This document shows, piece by piece, positions 17,686 through 26,277 of a stretch of DNA of 64,000 bases. Within the stretch, counting starts at the first letter, position 1. The number at the start of each line of letters is the position of its first letter. A program made the position numbers and the translations under genes. The notes under the pieces were generated by a model that saw only the letters and a list, made by a program, of their open reading frames with translations, was not told where the DNA came from and made no database searches. The stretch lies in NCBI RefSeq assembly GCF_003254745.1, contig NZ_QKXH01000007.1, positions 239,491 to 303,490 on the forward strand, in the 5' to 3' direction. Source of the stretch: Flavobacterium aquariorum (GTDB lineage Bacteria; Bacteroidota; Bacteroidia; Flavobacteriales; Flavobacteriaceae).

Positions 17686-18150
17686 TTACTTAATGGCAAT
17701 TGATTTCAATGCTTTTGTATGACCAGGTTTTTTAGCAATAACAACGTCAAGAATACCATCTTTGTAGGTGGCTTCAATTTTGTTTTCGTCAGCATAATCT
17801 GGAAGATTAAAGGATCTGTAAAAAGATTGGTAATTGAATTCTTTTCGAACATAATCATCTTTTTTGCTGCTTTCTTTTTTTTCTTCTTTTTCAGCAGAAA
17901 TGATCAACATGTTGTTGTCGACTTCAATTTTAAAATCATCTTTTTTTAAACCAGGAGCAGCTAGTTCAATTTCCAGTTTTGTATCAGTTTCTTTTAAGTT
18001 AACCGATGGTAAATTAACCCCGATAGCCGAAATACTTCTATCTGCCCAATCAGAAATATCTCTGGAAAAAAAATCTTCAAATAAAGGGTTAACTAACTTG
18101 CTCACAACTGAGGGGAACATACCGTCTCCTCTTTTAATTAATGTGTCCAT
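17686..18150 (-). CDS. Small heat-shock protein, Hsp20/alpha-crystallin family
   Basis: This 154-residue cytoplasmic holdase chaperone binds unfolding proteins as large oligomers. The alpha-crystallin domain spans about residues 45-145, with the strand pattern around ELAAPGLKKDDFKIEVDNNMLIISAEK, the late YKDGILDVVIAK strand, and the basic tail KALKSIAIK. The N-terminus includes a short hydrophobic segment (FPSVVSKLVNPLFEDFFSRD) typical of the family. It is monocistronic, between a convergent kinase and an upstream helicase. A TAAATTTG promoter element lies about 35 bases upstream. Confidence 0.95.
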   Translation of the reverse strand: MDTLIKRGDGMFPSVVSKLVNPLFEDFFSRDISDWADRSISAIGVNLPSVNLKETDTKLEIELAAPGLKKDDFKIEVDNNMLIISAEKEEKKESSKKDDYVRKEFNYQSFYRSFNLPDYADENKIEATYKDGILDVVIAKKPGHTKALKSIAIK

Positions 18151-18182
18151 AATTTGATTTTTTAAGAGTTAAAAATAAATAT

Positions 18183-18190
18183 CAAATTTA
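18183..18190 (-). promoter_or_regulatory. Bacteroidota -7 promoter element for hsp20
   Basis: On the - strand this reads TAAATTTG, an exact TAnnTTTG match 33 bases before the hsp20 start. A -33 element at standard spacing is not obvious. Confidence 0.45.
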
Positions 18191-18236
18191 ATTAAAAAAC
18201 CAAGTTATTATCCTGATATTTATCATGTTAACATAT

Positions 18237-18277
18237 AAAAAAAACACATTTAACTTTACATTAAAATGTGTTTTTTT
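18237..18277. terminator. Terminator downstream of the helicase gene
   Basis: AAAACACATTT pairs with AAATGTGTTTT with A and T tracts outside the stem. It lies 28 bases beyond the helicase stop on the - strand. Confidence 0.8.
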
Positions 18278-18304
18278 ACAATTTTGTAATGTAATTAAAA
18301 TATC

Positions 18305-19555
18305 TTAATACCAACGTTTTTTATTTTGTTTAGAGCCGGTTGATTTCCTTGATTTATGTGCACCACCACTGCGGTTTGAGTTTTTTTGAGTACCCGGCGC
18401 TTCAGTCGTACTTCCTGAATGCCAAGGATAAGGATGGTCATTTATGGTCTTTACATCTACTTTGATTAATTTTTGAATGTCTTTCCAGTAGTCTTTTTCA
18501 TCTTTACTACAAAAAGAAATTGCAATTCCGCCATTTCCTGCACGACCGGTTCTTCCGATACGGTGAACGTATGTTTCTGGTATGTTAGGCAAATCAAAAT
18601 TGATAACAAAAGGTAATTGATCAATATCAATACCGCGAGCTGCAATGTCAGTGGCCACAAGAACGCCTATTTCTTTATTCTTGAATGCATCAAGAACACG
18701 TTGTCTGGCATTTTGGGATTTGTCACCGTGTATGGCTTCGGCAGAAATGTCTTTTTTTCTCAATGCTTTTACCACATTGTCTGCTCCGTGTTTTGTTCTT
18801 GAAAAAACAAGGACATTTGATAAGTTTTCATTTTTTATCAGATGGTACAAAAGGTTTCTTTTTTCTGTTTTTTCGACAAAATAAACACGTTGTTCAACAT
18901 TTTCGGCTGTAGACGAAACAGGAGATACCGTCACTGTTTCAGGTTCTGTAAGAAACATTTCTGCTAATTCCCTGATTGCGATTGGCATTGTTGCCGAAAA
19001 TAAAAGTGTCTGTCTGTTTTTTGGCGTTAGCTTTACAATTTTTTTGACATCATTGACAAAGCCCATGTCAAGCATTTGATCGGCTTCATCCAGTACTAGG
19101 GTGTGTAAGTGGTCTAAATCAATAAAACCTTGCTTGTGCAGGTCCAATAAACGTCCTGGAGTTGCAATTAAGATGTCGACTCCGTCTTTTAAAGCATCAA
19201 CTTGTGGATTTTGAGAAACACCTCCAAAGAGTGTCAATTGAGTCAAATTGGTATATTTGCCATAGGTATCAAAACTTTGTCCAATCTGAACAGCTAATTC
19301 TCTTGTAGGCGTAACGACAAGTGCACGAATTAATTTTGCTTTTTTTGATGACCCTACGATTCGGTGTAATTGATGTATAATTGGTATTGCAAAAGCTGCT
19401 GTTTTTCCTGTCCCTGTTTGTGCACAGCCAACCAAATCTCTCCCTGCTAATACTACTGGAATAGATTGCTCTTGGATAGGTGTTGCTTGTGTATAGCCTT
19501 CTTCAAATACGGCTCTTTGGATACTTTTTGAAAGTGATAAATCTTCGAATAACAT
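18305..19555 (-). CDS. DEAD-box ATP-dependent RNA helicase (RhlE-like)
   Basis: This 416-residue helicase has all core motifs in order: Q-motif region (TQATPIQEQSIPVVLAGRD), Walker A AQTGTGKTAAF, PTRELA, TPGR, DEAD in LVLDEADQMLDMGF, SAT, and the C-terminal RGIDIDQLPFVINFD and HRIGRTGRAG. A short Gly/Ser/Lys-rich basic tail (about residues 375-416) likely binds RNA. RhlE-type helicases act in ribosome assembly and cold adaptation; which of these applies here cannot be told from sequence. It is apparently monocistronic, with the start codon near a 110-base spacer to hutG. Confidence 0.95.
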   Translation of the reverse strand: MLFEDLSLSKSIQRAVFEEGYTQATPIQEQSIPVVLAGRDLVGCAQTGTGKTAAFAIPIIHQLHRIVGSSKKAKLIRALVVTPTRELAVQIGQSFDTYGKYTNLTQLTLFGGVSQNPQVDALKDGVDILIATPGRLLDLHKQGFIDLDHLHTLVLDEADQMLDMGFVNDVKKIVKLTPKNRQTLLFSATMPIAIRELAEMFLTEPETVTVSPVSSTAENVEQRVYFVEKTEKRNLLYHLIKNENLSNVLVFSRTKHGADNVVKALRKKDISAEAIHGDKSQNARQRVLDAFKNKEIGVLVATDIAARGIDIDQLPFVINFDLPNIPETYVHRIGRTGRAGNGGIAISFCSKDEKDYWKDIQKLIKVDVKTINDHPYPWHSGSTTEAPGTQKNSNRSGGAHKSRKSTGSKQNKKRWY

Positions 19556-19664
19556 ATTTTTTGTATTAAATATCCTGTATTAAGTACATAGATAAGTGTA
19601 CAAAGATAGTGTTATTATTTTTGATGCCTATCAATTTTGAATTTCGGTAATGCTCATGTAAAAT

Positions 19665-20705
19665 TTATAATACAATAGAATTTTGTGCTTTCATAAAATC
19701 GGTTACTAAATAACCTATCAGTTTTCCAATTAAATGATTGTTTTTGTCTTCGCCTAAGTCGGGGGCTCCTTCACAAATATGTAAATAAGTTGCATTTCTA
19801 TTTTTTCCGAAAAAGGAAACAAATTGACGTAGTTCTTCAATTGAAAAACCACTTAAAGTCATCGCACTACTTGCAATATTGGGGATGGCATCTAAATCAA
19901 TTTCGATTCCAAATGGGTCATTTTTAATAAAATCAAGTGCAGTTATCATTTCTTGACCAAAGTTTTTTTCTTTTCTGATATTAACACTATCATAAGTGTT
20001 ATAACGAACTCTATCTTCAATTTTTTTTATAATGTCCAAAACACTTTTTGAAGTATAATTTTCATGTAGGCCAAAAATGAAATATTTTTTTAAAAAACCT
20101 TCTTCAAAGGCATATGAGAAACCGTTTCCGCTATGACGTCCCTCCAAAATTCTAAAATCGGAGTGGGCATCAAAATTGATGGCATTTATAGCTTTTCCTT
20201 TTGCAAGTGCTGCACCTTTAATATTTCCGTATGCATTGTTATGTCCCCCACCAATAACAATTGGGATTTTACCGCATTGTATTATTTTGCAAATTATATG
20301 GGAAACTTCTTTGTCAATTTTTTCAACCAATTGACTTAATTTAGAACGGTCATCGATATCATTGAAATCTAGATTTTCAACTTCTTTCATTTCTTGTTTT
20401 ACATCCAGCTGACCTAAAGCAATAATTTGGTTGCCTTTTGAAAAACGATTGTGTTGTATATTGGCTATACTTTTAATGGCACTTTCCCATGCTGATGCCG
20501 TTCCTGGTCTTCCATAATTAGCTCTTACACCAATGTCTTCCGGAATTCCAAATAAGACAAATTTTGCTTCACTTGATTTTATAAAATCTATAGGGTCAGT
20601 GTTCTTTGGAATTGTAAGTATTTTTTCGCCAAATTTAATTTCACCACTTCGATGATTAGTGATTTTTGCTAGGTCGTTAATACTGAGTATAATAAGTTTT
20701 TCCAT
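19665..20705 (-). CDS. hutG: Formimidoylglutamase-like arginase-family hydrolase
   Basis: This 346-residue protein starts from Met at 20705; the longer upstream frame to 20780 would add a run of hydrophobic residues that does not belong to the family. Binuclear-manganese ureohydrolase motifs are present: GGGHNNAYG, NFDAHSDFR and EIDLDAIP. The Bacteroidota HutG-type ending CEGAPDLGEDKNN is also seen. HutG hydrolyses N-formimidoyl-glutamate to glutamate and formamide at the end of histidine degradation. hutI lies about 1 kb away on the same strand, supporting this role over arginase or agmatinase. hutH and hutU are not in the window. Confidence 0.85.
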   Translation of the reverse strand: MEKLIILSINDLAKITNHRSGEIKFGEKILTIPKNTDPIDFIKSSEAKFVLFGIPEDIGVRANYGRPGTASAWESAIKSIANIQHNRFSKGNQIIALGQLDVKQEMKEVENLDFNDIDDRSKLSQLVEKIDKEVSHIICKIIQCGKIPIVIGGGHNNAYGNIKGAALAKGKAINAINFDAHSDFRILEGRHSGNGFSYAFEEGFLKKYFIFGLHENYTSKSVLDIIKKIEDRVRYNTYDSVNIRKEKNFGQEMITALDFIKNDPFGIEIDLDAIPNIASSAMTLSGFSIEELRQFVSFFGKNRNATYLHICEGAPDLGEDKNNHLIGKLIGYLVTDFMKAQNSIVL

Positions 20706-20762
20706 AAAAAATATATTTTCCAAAAATAATATAATTGTGTTAAGTTGCGTTATATATATTAT

Positions 20763-20770
20763 TAAATTTG
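20763..20770 (+). promoter_or_regulatory. Bacteroidota -7 promoter element, divergent region
   Basis: TAAATTTG lies 22 bases before the ATG of the coiled-coil protein, in the 87-base divergent spacer with hutG. A TTG occurs about 15 bases upstream, slightly close for a -33 element. Confidence 0.5.
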
Positions 20771-20792
20771 TAAAAAACAATTATATTTTAAC

Positions 20793-21668
20793 ATGGAAAA
20801 TCAAAAAAACAATTCAAGTCTAAAAGCTGTCATAGCAGTTTTAGCTATTTTATTAGTAGGGAGTTTAGTTTATATTTTTAAAATGTCTTCTGAAGTTGAT
20901 GCTGTTCATACCGAAGTTGTAAAAGTTGGTTCTGAAAAAGAATCGGTTATGAAAGATTTACAAGATCTAAAAGCGACTTATGACGCCGCTATTGCAGAAA
21001 ATACCTCTATGTCTGAGGAATTAATTCAAGAAAGGGATAAAGTCGTTAATTTAATGGATGAACTTAAAAAATCTAATGGTGATTTATCAAAATATAAAAG
21101 CCAAGTTCGTACTATGCAAGCTCACATGAGTGAATTGATGAAAGAAAATGAAGGTTTGAAAAAACAAAACGTGACTTTGACAAACCAACGTGATAGTACA
21201 GTTGTTGTTCTAGGTCAGGCACAAAAATTTAATGAAGTTTTAGTTGGACAAAATGAAGAATTAGCAAAAACAGTTGATAAAGGATCTAAATTATCTGTTT
21301 TAAACCTTCAAACTGCAGCTTATAAATTAAAAAGTTCTGGTAAAGAAATCGCAACAGATAAAGCAAGTAGAGCAGATGTTCTTAAAATTAGTTTTACTAT
21401 CGCTGAAAATTCTATCGCAAAATCAGGAGACAAAGATTATTATGTACAAGTTATTGATAGTAAAAATAATGTTTTAGGAGATGCTAAAACGATTACTTTT
21501 GGGGATAAAACATTATCATATAGTTTTGTTTCTAGTGTTAAATATGAAAACAAAACTGTTCAAGTATCTCAGGATTTAGCTGGAAAAGATTTTGCAAAAG
21601 GAATGTATTCTGTAAATGTTTTCGATAAGGATCAATTGGTTTCTTCGACTAATTTCTCTTTAAGATAA
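20793..21668 (+). CDS. Single-pass membrane protein with periplasmic coiled coil, unknown function
   Basis: This 291-residue protein has a short charged N-terminus, one TM helix (residues 11-29, VIAVLAILLVGSLVYIF), a coiled coil of about 130 residues (about 33-165, rich in Glu/Lys/Leu heptads) and a C-terminal beta-rich domain (about 185-291, with KISFTIAENSIAKSGDKDYYV and MYSVNVFDKDQLVS). The architecture suggests an inner-membrane protein with its coil and globular head in the periplasm. Similar proteins in Bacteroidota are uncharacterised and sometimes misnamed as partitioning proteins. It diverges from hutG and is closed by a shared terminator with hutI. No function is assigned. Confidence 0.8.
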   Translation: MENQKNNSSLKAVIAVLAILLVGSLVYIFKMSSEVDAVHTEVVKVGSEKESVMKDLQDLKATYDAAIAENTSMSEELIQERDKVVNLMDELKKSNGDLSKYKSQVRTMQAHMSELMKENEGLKKQNVTLTNQRDSTVVVLGQAQKFNEVLVGQNEELAKTVDKGSKLSVLNLQTAAYKLKSSGKEIATDKASRADVLKISFTIAENSIAKSGDKDYYVQVIDSKNNVLGDAKTITFGDKTLSYSFVSSVKYENKTVQVSQDLAGKDFAKGMYSVNVFDKDQLVSSTNFSLR

Positions 21669-21680
21669 TAAGTCTGATTT

Positions 21681-21730
21681 AAAAAAAAAAAAAAGGAACG
21701 ATATTCAGATTAAATATCGTTCCTTTTTTA
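21681..21730. terminator. Bidirectional terminator between convergent genes
   Basis: GGAACGATATT (21695-21705) pairs with AATATCGTTCC (21713-21723), flanked by a long A tract and a T tract. Confidence 0.9.
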
Positions 21731-21755
21731 TTTTTAAGATTTCTAAAAATAATTA

Positions 21756-22991
21756 TTAAATAATTTTACCGTCAAGTATTACTTTATCAATTAGATTGCT
21801 ACCAAAAGCATATGGCAATTGATAATATGAAGGTATCGCTTTTGTAATGATTAAATTGGCTTTCTTGCCTTTGGTAATACTTCCATGGGTTTTGGAAATT
21901 CCCATAGCATACGCACCGTTTAAGGTTGCAGCATTTATGGCTTCTTCAGGAGTCATTTTCATTTTGATACAAGCTGTCGCAACTACAAAATTCATATTTC
22001 CAGATGGAGTGGAACCAGGATTATAATCGGTTGCAAGAGCCAAAGGAAGTCCGGCTGAAATCATTTCGCGAGCCGGTGTGTAAGGAATACTTAAAAAATA
22101 GGAGCAAGAAGGCAAAGCTACTGGCATTGTTTCAGTATTTTTTAAGGATTCTATGTCTTCTGGTTTCATTATTTCAAGGTGATCTACCGAAAGGGCTTTG
22201 TATTTTACACCAGCTTGAATTCCGCCAATAGAATTGAATTGGTTCACATGAATTTTTGGTTTTAAGCCAAATTGAATTCCCGCTTCCATAATTTGTTCGG
22301 TTTCTTTGACTGAAAAGTAGCCTGTTTCACAAAAGACATCAATAAAATCGGCCAATTTGTTTTTGGCAATTTCAGGAATCATTTCGTTAATAATACAATC
22401 TATATATCCTTTTTTATTGTCTTTAAAAGCAGAAGGGAAAGCGTGAGCGCCAAGAAAAGTTGTTTTTATGGTTATCGGATAGTTTTGTGATAATTGTTGA
22501 ATTACACGTAGCATTTTGAGTTCTCCTTCAACGGTGAGACCGTAACCAGATTTGATTTCTACAGCTCCGGTTCCCAATTGCATTACTTCTTCTAGACGTG
22601 CTTTCGATTGTATATAAATTTCTTCTGCGGAAGTTTCATTGAGTTTTTTTGCTGAATTTAAGATTCCGCCGCCTCGATTGGCAATCTCCTCATAAGTCAT
22701 TCCATTGATGCGATCCACAAATTCCTGCTCGCGATTACCTGCGTATACAATATGCGTATGGCTGTCGCACCAAGACGGTAGAATCATTTTACCCGTTGCA
22801 TCAATAGTAGTATCTACGGTGATTTTGGGTAAATCAGTCATAGTCCCGAAATCAGCAATCAAATCATCTTTGATAAGCAAAAAAGCGTTTTTGAGTGTTG
22901 GCAAAATAGCCATCTCCGCTCCAGATACTTTTAAAATGGAATTTTCGCGAACTTGAAGCAGCTCTTTAATATTAACTATTAATGTTGTCAT
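21756..22991 (-). CDS. hutI: Imidazolonepropionase
   Basis: HutI opens the imidazolone ring of 4-imidazolone-5-propanoate to N-formimidoyl-glutamate, the substrate of HutG. This 411-residue amidohydrolase shows the metal-binding DSHTHIVYAG, the GAHAFP segment, VDHLEIM and the late ATDYNPGS motif. Length is normal. It starts 7 bases after the stop of the glutaminyl cyclase gene on the same strand, so the two are probably co-transcribed, although no pathway link is known. With hutG nearby, the cell likely degrades histidine with the other two genes elsewhere. Confidence 0.95.
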   Translation of the reverse strand: MTTLIVNIKELLQVRENSILKVSGAEMAILPTLKNAFLLIKDDLIADFGTMTDLPKITVDTTIDATGKMILPSWCDSHTHIVYAGNREQEFVDRINGMTYEEIANRGGGILNSAKKLNETSAEEIYIQSKARLEEVMQLGTGAVEIKSGYGLTVEGELKMLRVIQQLSQNYPITIKTTFLGAHAFPSAFKDNKKGYIDCIINEMIPEIAKNKLADFIDVFCETGYFSVKETEQIMEAGIQFGLKPKIHVNQFNSIGGIQAGVKYKALSVDHLEIMKPEDIESLKNTETMPVALPSCSYFLSIPYTPAREMISAGLPLALATDYNPGSTPSGNMNFVVATACIKMKMTPEEAINAATLNGAYAMGISKTHGSITKGKKANLIITKAIPSYYQLPYAFGSNLIDKVILDGKII

Positions 22992-22997
22992 TTATAT

Positions 22998-24068
22998 TTA
23001 TTCAGAAACTGTTATTTCAAACATTTTGTTCCAATTCTTACCAGTAACAAAAATGGTTTTAGTTTTTGGATTATATGCGATTCCATTTAAGGAATCATCA
23101 AGAGTTGTTTGGGTTAATTTTCTTAAACCTGACATATCCAAAATTCCTGTAACAGCTCCAGTGTTTGGATTTACCACTGCAATGGCGTCTTTTGTCCAAA
23201 CATTGGTGTAAATTTTATCATCGATCCATTCCAATTCATTGATGGCTTTTATTTTGGAATCGCCAGAATATACATTGATATAATCAATCATTTTTTGGGT
23301 TTTTGGATCCATTTTCCAAATTTTTTCTGTTTTATCAGTTTGGTAAATATAAGTTCCATCATTTGTCATTCCCCAACCTTCAATGTCCTTGTCATAAGTG
23401 AAGGTTTTTTCTAATTTTAGTGTTTTAGCATCGTATATAAAACCTGTTTTTTCTTGCCAAGTCAATTGGTATAATTTACCGTTTATAAAGGTTATTCCCT
23501 CGCCAAAATATTTAGAGTCTAAATCAATTTGCTTAAAAATCTTGCCTGTTTTATAGTCGTATTTTCTTAAAAAAGATTTGCAGCTTATTCCTGAACTACT
23601 AGTGCCAGAACCTGTACTCTCATATAATGTATCATTGTGAAATTCTAAACCTTCGGTAAACGATGCAGCATCATGTGGATAAGTATTTATAATTTTATAT
23701 TTTAATAATTTCGGTGTTATGTTAGAAACCAATTCTATTCTTGTGGTCGCTTCAGAGTTCTCACCACCAAAATAAACTAAAGCTTTAAGATTTTGGTAAC
23801 CCAGTTTTTGATCTTTCAAATTGAAATTTAGTTTCTCATTTCCTTTTTTGAAGCCTACTTTTTTATCATTTACAAAATAGACAATACTGTCAATTTCTTT
23901 TGAATTTGGGTTTAAAATACCCAACGAAATAACATCATCAATGGTATAATGTGCCTTATAATTGGAATTATCGAAAGTAAATATAGAATTTTCACCATTT
24001 TTTGTGTTTCCGCAATTTGCTAAAATGATTCCTAAGAAAATGATAAATAGGAAGTTATAGTTTTTCAT
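22998..24068 (-). CDS. Glutaminyl-peptide cyclotransferase, lipoprotein
   Basis: This 356-residue protein has a lipoprotein signal and lipobox ANC (Cys at about residue 20). After a short N-terminal domain (about 30-120) comes a beta-propeller of the plant/bacterial glutamine cyclotransferase family: FTEGLEFHNDTLYESTGSG, YFGEGITFINGKLYQLTW, GWGMTNDGTYIYQTD, INELEWIDDKIYTNVW and LNGIAYNPKTKTIFVTGK. These enzymes convert N-terminal Gln to pyroglutamate, which protects exported proteins; in T9SS bacteria many secreted proteins begin with Gln after signal cleavage (several here end in AQ or SQ). The N-terminal domain is not part of the minimal family. It precedes hutI with a 6-base gap. Confidence 0.88.
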   Translation of the reverse strand: MKNYNFLFIIFLGIILANCGNTKNGENSIFTFDNSNYKAHYTIDDVISLGILNPNSKEIDSIVYFVNDKKVGFKKGNEKLNFNLKDQKLGYQNLKALVYFGGENSEATTRIELVSNITPKLLKYKIINTYPHDAASFTEGLEFHNDTLYESTGSGTSSSGISCKSFLRKYDYKTGKIFKQIDLDSKYFGEGITFINGKLYQLTWQEKTGFIYDAKTLKLEKTFTYDKDIEGWGMTNDGTYIYQTDKTEKIWKMDPKTQKMIDYINVYSGDSKIKAINELEWIDDKIYTNVWTKDAIAVVNPNTGAVTGILDMSGLRKLTQTTLDDSLNGIAYNPKTKTIFVTGKNWNKMFEITVSE

Positions 24069-24145
24069 AGTTTTGATATTTTAAAAAGCCAATATACAAC
24101 GATAATTTTAAGAGGCAAAGCCCTTGCAAAAATATAAAAAGATTG

Positions 24146-24153
24146 TATATTTG
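24146..24153 (+). promoter_or_regulatory. Promoter -7 element of ffs (with -33 TTG at 24124-24126)
   Basis: TATATTTG matches TAnnTTTG exactly. TTG occurs 19 bases upstream, and the RNA's first paired base (24158) is five bases downstream. This is the clearest full Bacteroidota promoter in the window. Confidence 0.75.
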
Positions 24154-24157
24154 CACC

Positions 24158-24250
24158 GGCAAGTCCTACACGACCAGCTCCTGCAGACTCCCCCAGGATG
24201 GGAACATAGCAAGGGTACGTGGTTGAGCGGTGCGATGTAGATCGCTTGCC
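24158..24250 (+). ncRNA. ffs: Signal recognition particle RNA, bacterial small form (4.5S)
   Basis: The sequence folds as one long hairpin: GGCAAG (24158-24163) pairs with CTTGCC (24245-24250), CTACA pairs with TGTAG, and CGACC pairs with GGTTG. The apex contains CCCCCAGGATGGGAACATAG followed by CAAGGG, matching the Ffh-binding asymmetric loop and GGAA-type tetraloop region of bacterial SRP RNA. It is followed by a T run, and preceded by a promoter placing the start at the hairpin base. The reverse-strand reading frame across it is a shadow. The RNA scaffolds Ffh for co-translational targeting. Confidence 0.88.
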
Positions 24251-24412
24251 ATTTTTTTTAAATTTCATATTCTTTAAGAATTATACAAAAGTAGTCTTCC
24301 TTCGGGGAGATTTTTTTATTTTTACCCAGTTCCATTTTTACAAGATAGAAAAAAGAATAAAGAAAACTGGGAATCGTCATTTAAAGTAACTCATAATTGA
24401 AAACTTATCACA

Positions 24413-25216
24413 ATGAATAAAGTAGTATTAATTACTGGAGCTTCTTCTGGAATAGGGAAGTCCATCGGGGAATTTTTGCATCATAAAGGTTTTGTAGTGT
24501 ATGGAACAAGTAGAAATCCGGAGCATGTGCTTAATTCGGTTTTTCCTTTAATTTCTTTGGATGTTAGAAATGAGGATTCCATTCGCTTGGCTGTTGATAA
24601 AGTTATAGCAGCTTCAGGGAAACTAGATGTTGTGATTAATAATGCAGGTGTTGGTATAACAGGTCCTTTGGAAGAAATTCCGATGGTGGAAATTAAAAAT
24701 AATTTTGAGACCAATTTTTTTGGTCCAATCGGAGTAATGAAAGCTGTTTTACCACAAATGCGTTTGCAGCAATCAGGATTAATTATTAATATTACTTCAA
24801 TTGCGGGGTATATGGGTTTGCCTTACCGTAGTATTTATTCAGCTTCAAAAGGAGCTTTGGAATTAATTACCGAAGCATTACGTATGGAGGTAAAGTCTTT
24901 TGGAATTCAAATTACCAATATTGCTCCCGGTGATTTTGCGACCAATATTGCTGCTGGTCGTTTTCATGTACCAGTAGTAAAAGGCTCGGCCTATGAGATT
25001 CCTTACGGGAATAATCTTAAAACTATTGATGATCATGTGGATAATGGAGGTAATCCAAATGAAATGGCTGAAGCAGTTTATGGAATTATTCAAAATTTAA
25101 ATCCAAAAATTCACTATAAAGTTGGAGCTTTTATGCAAAAGTTTTCTATTGTGCTAAAGAGAATTCTTCCCGATAGGGTCTATGAAAAAATGCTTATGAA
25201 TCATTATAAACTTTAA
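24413..25216 (+). CDS. Short-chain dehydrogenase/reductase (SDR), classical type
   Basis: This 267-residue NAD(P)-dependent oxidoreductase has the classical SDR motifs: nucleotide-binding TGASSGIGKSIG (residues 7-18), NNAGVG, the catalytic Ser in NITSIAG and YSASKGALE (Tyr-x3-Lys), and the PGDFATN segment after it. It resembles generic SDRs annotated as oxidoreductases. The substrate cannot be told. It seems monocistronic, with ffs upstream and talC about 140 bases downstream. Confidence 0.9.
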   Translation: MNKVVLITGASSGIGKSIGEFLHHKGFVVYGTSRNPEHVLNSVFPLISLDVRNEDSIRLAVDKVIAASGKLDVVINNAGVGITGPLEEIPMVEIKNNFETNFFGPIGVMKAVLPQMRLQQSGLIINITSIAGYMGLPYRSIYSASKGALELITEALRMEVKSFGIQITNIAPGDFATNIAAGRFHVPVVKGSAYEIPYGNNLKTIDDHVDNGGNPNEMAEAVYGIIQNLNPKIHYKVGAFMQKFSIVLKRILPDRVYEKMLMNHYKL

Positions 25217-25311
25217 GAGTTTTAAATGAGTAAGTGATGATAATTTGATTTTTGATTTTTTTGAAATTGAAATTGCTTTTGAAATTACCATTGTTATTGA
25301 TATTGATTTCG

Positions 25312-25319
25312 TAATTTTG
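25312..25319 (+). promoter_or_regulatory. Promoter -7 element for the transaldolase gene
   Basis: TAATTTTG fits TAnnTTTG. TTG at 25291-25293 stands 18 bases upstream as a -33 partner. The ATG follows about 40 bases downstream. Confidence 0.65.
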
Positions 25320-25359
25320 CACCGAATTTTTTAAACACACAATTAAATATAAATATATT

Positions 25360-26016
25360 ATGAAATTTTTTATTGATACAGCTAATTTAGCTCAGATTAA
25401 AGAGGCGCAGGCATTAGGTGTTTTGGATGGAGTTACCACTAATCCATCTTTGATGGCTAAAGAGGGAATTACAGGAAAAAACAATATTTTAAAACATTAT
25501 GTTGATATCTGTAATTTGGTTGAAGGAGATGTAAGTGCGGAAGTGAATGCGTTGGATTACGACGGAATGATTAAAGAAGGTGAAGAATTAGCTGATTTAC
25601 ACGATCAAATCGTTGTTAAATTGCCAATGACTAAAGAAGGTGTGATGGCTGCTAAATATTTTTCTGATAAAGGGATTAAAACCAATGTTACTTTAGTGTT
25701 CTCAGCAGGTCAAGCTTTATTGGCTGCTAAAGCTGGGGCAACTTATGTTTCTCCATTTATAGGCCGTTTGGATGATATTTCTACAGATGGTTTGGCTTTG
25801 ATTGAAGAGATTAGAGAAATCTACGATAACTATGGTTACGAAACACAAATTTTGGCTGCTTCTGTACGTCACACTATGCATATCGTAAACTGCGCAAAAA
25901 TTGGTGCCGATGTAATGACAGGACCATTATCTGCAATTTACGGTTTATTGAAGCACCCATTAACCGATATCGGTTTGGCACAATTTGTTGCTGATTTCGA
26001 GAAAGGAAATAAATAA
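25360..26016 (+). CDS. Transaldolase / fructose-6-phosphate aldolase-like, short form
   Basis: This 218-residue (beta/alpha)8 enzyme is of the short TalC/FSA subfamily. Visible features are the N-terminal [24 protein letters not shown], the Schiff-base Lys in [33 protein letters not shown] and SPFIGRLDD. Short-form members in Bacteroidota usually act as transaldolase in the non-oxidative pentose phosphate pathway, but FSA activity cannot be excluded by sequence alone. It has its own promoter and a terminator just downstream. Confidence 0.93.
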   Translation: MKFFIDTANLAQIKEAQALGVLDGVTTNPSLMAKEGITGKNNILKHYVDICNLVEGDVSAEVNALDYDGMIKEGEELADLHDQIVVKLPMTKEGVMAAKYFSDKGIKTNVTLVFSAGQALLAAKAGATYVSPFIGRLDDISTDGLALIEEIREIYDNYGYETQILAASVRHTMHIVNCAKIGADVMTGPLSAIYGLLKHPLTDIGLAQFVADFEKGNK

Positions 26017-26074
26017 TAAAAGTATTCAGTTTTCAGGTTGCACAATGCAGTTTGGAACGATAATATATAGAAGT

Positions 26075-26103
26075 CTCGTTTCACTTGAAACGGGATTTTT
26101 TTG
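26075..26103 (+). terminator. Intrinsic terminator after the transaldolase gene
   Basis: CTCGTTTC pairs with GAAACGGG (one G-T pair), followed by seven Ts. Confidence 0.8.
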
Positions 26104-26191
26104 TTTCTGTTTAAAATGGTAAAAAAATCAATATTTGAATCTATGTTCAAATGAAAATCATATATGAAATTCTCAGCGATTTGAATTTTAT

Positions 26192-26230
26192 AAAAAATCC
26201 CATTCTAGTTTTTATTAGAATGGGATTTTT
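26192..26230. terminator. Bidirectional terminator for the sugar permease side
   Basis: AAAAAATCCCATTCTA pairs with TTAGAATGGGATTTTT. It sits about 50 bases past the permease stop on the - strand. Confidence 0.85.
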
Positions 26231-26277
26231 ATTTGCATTTATTTTACTGAATACTGCAATCTGAAAACTGGATACTC

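Noticed and set aside
17719..18157. Forward frames over hsp20
   Set aside because: They are Phe- and Ser-rich antisense shadows of the heat-shock gene.
20706..20780. 25-residue N-terminal extension of HutG
   Set aside because: The extension is a hydrophobic run read from the AT-rich promoter region; the ureohydrolase N-terminus starts at MEKLIILS.
24065..24268. Reading frame on the - strand over the ffs region
   Set aside because: It overlaps the SRP RNA and its promoter; no family resemblance or signal is seen.
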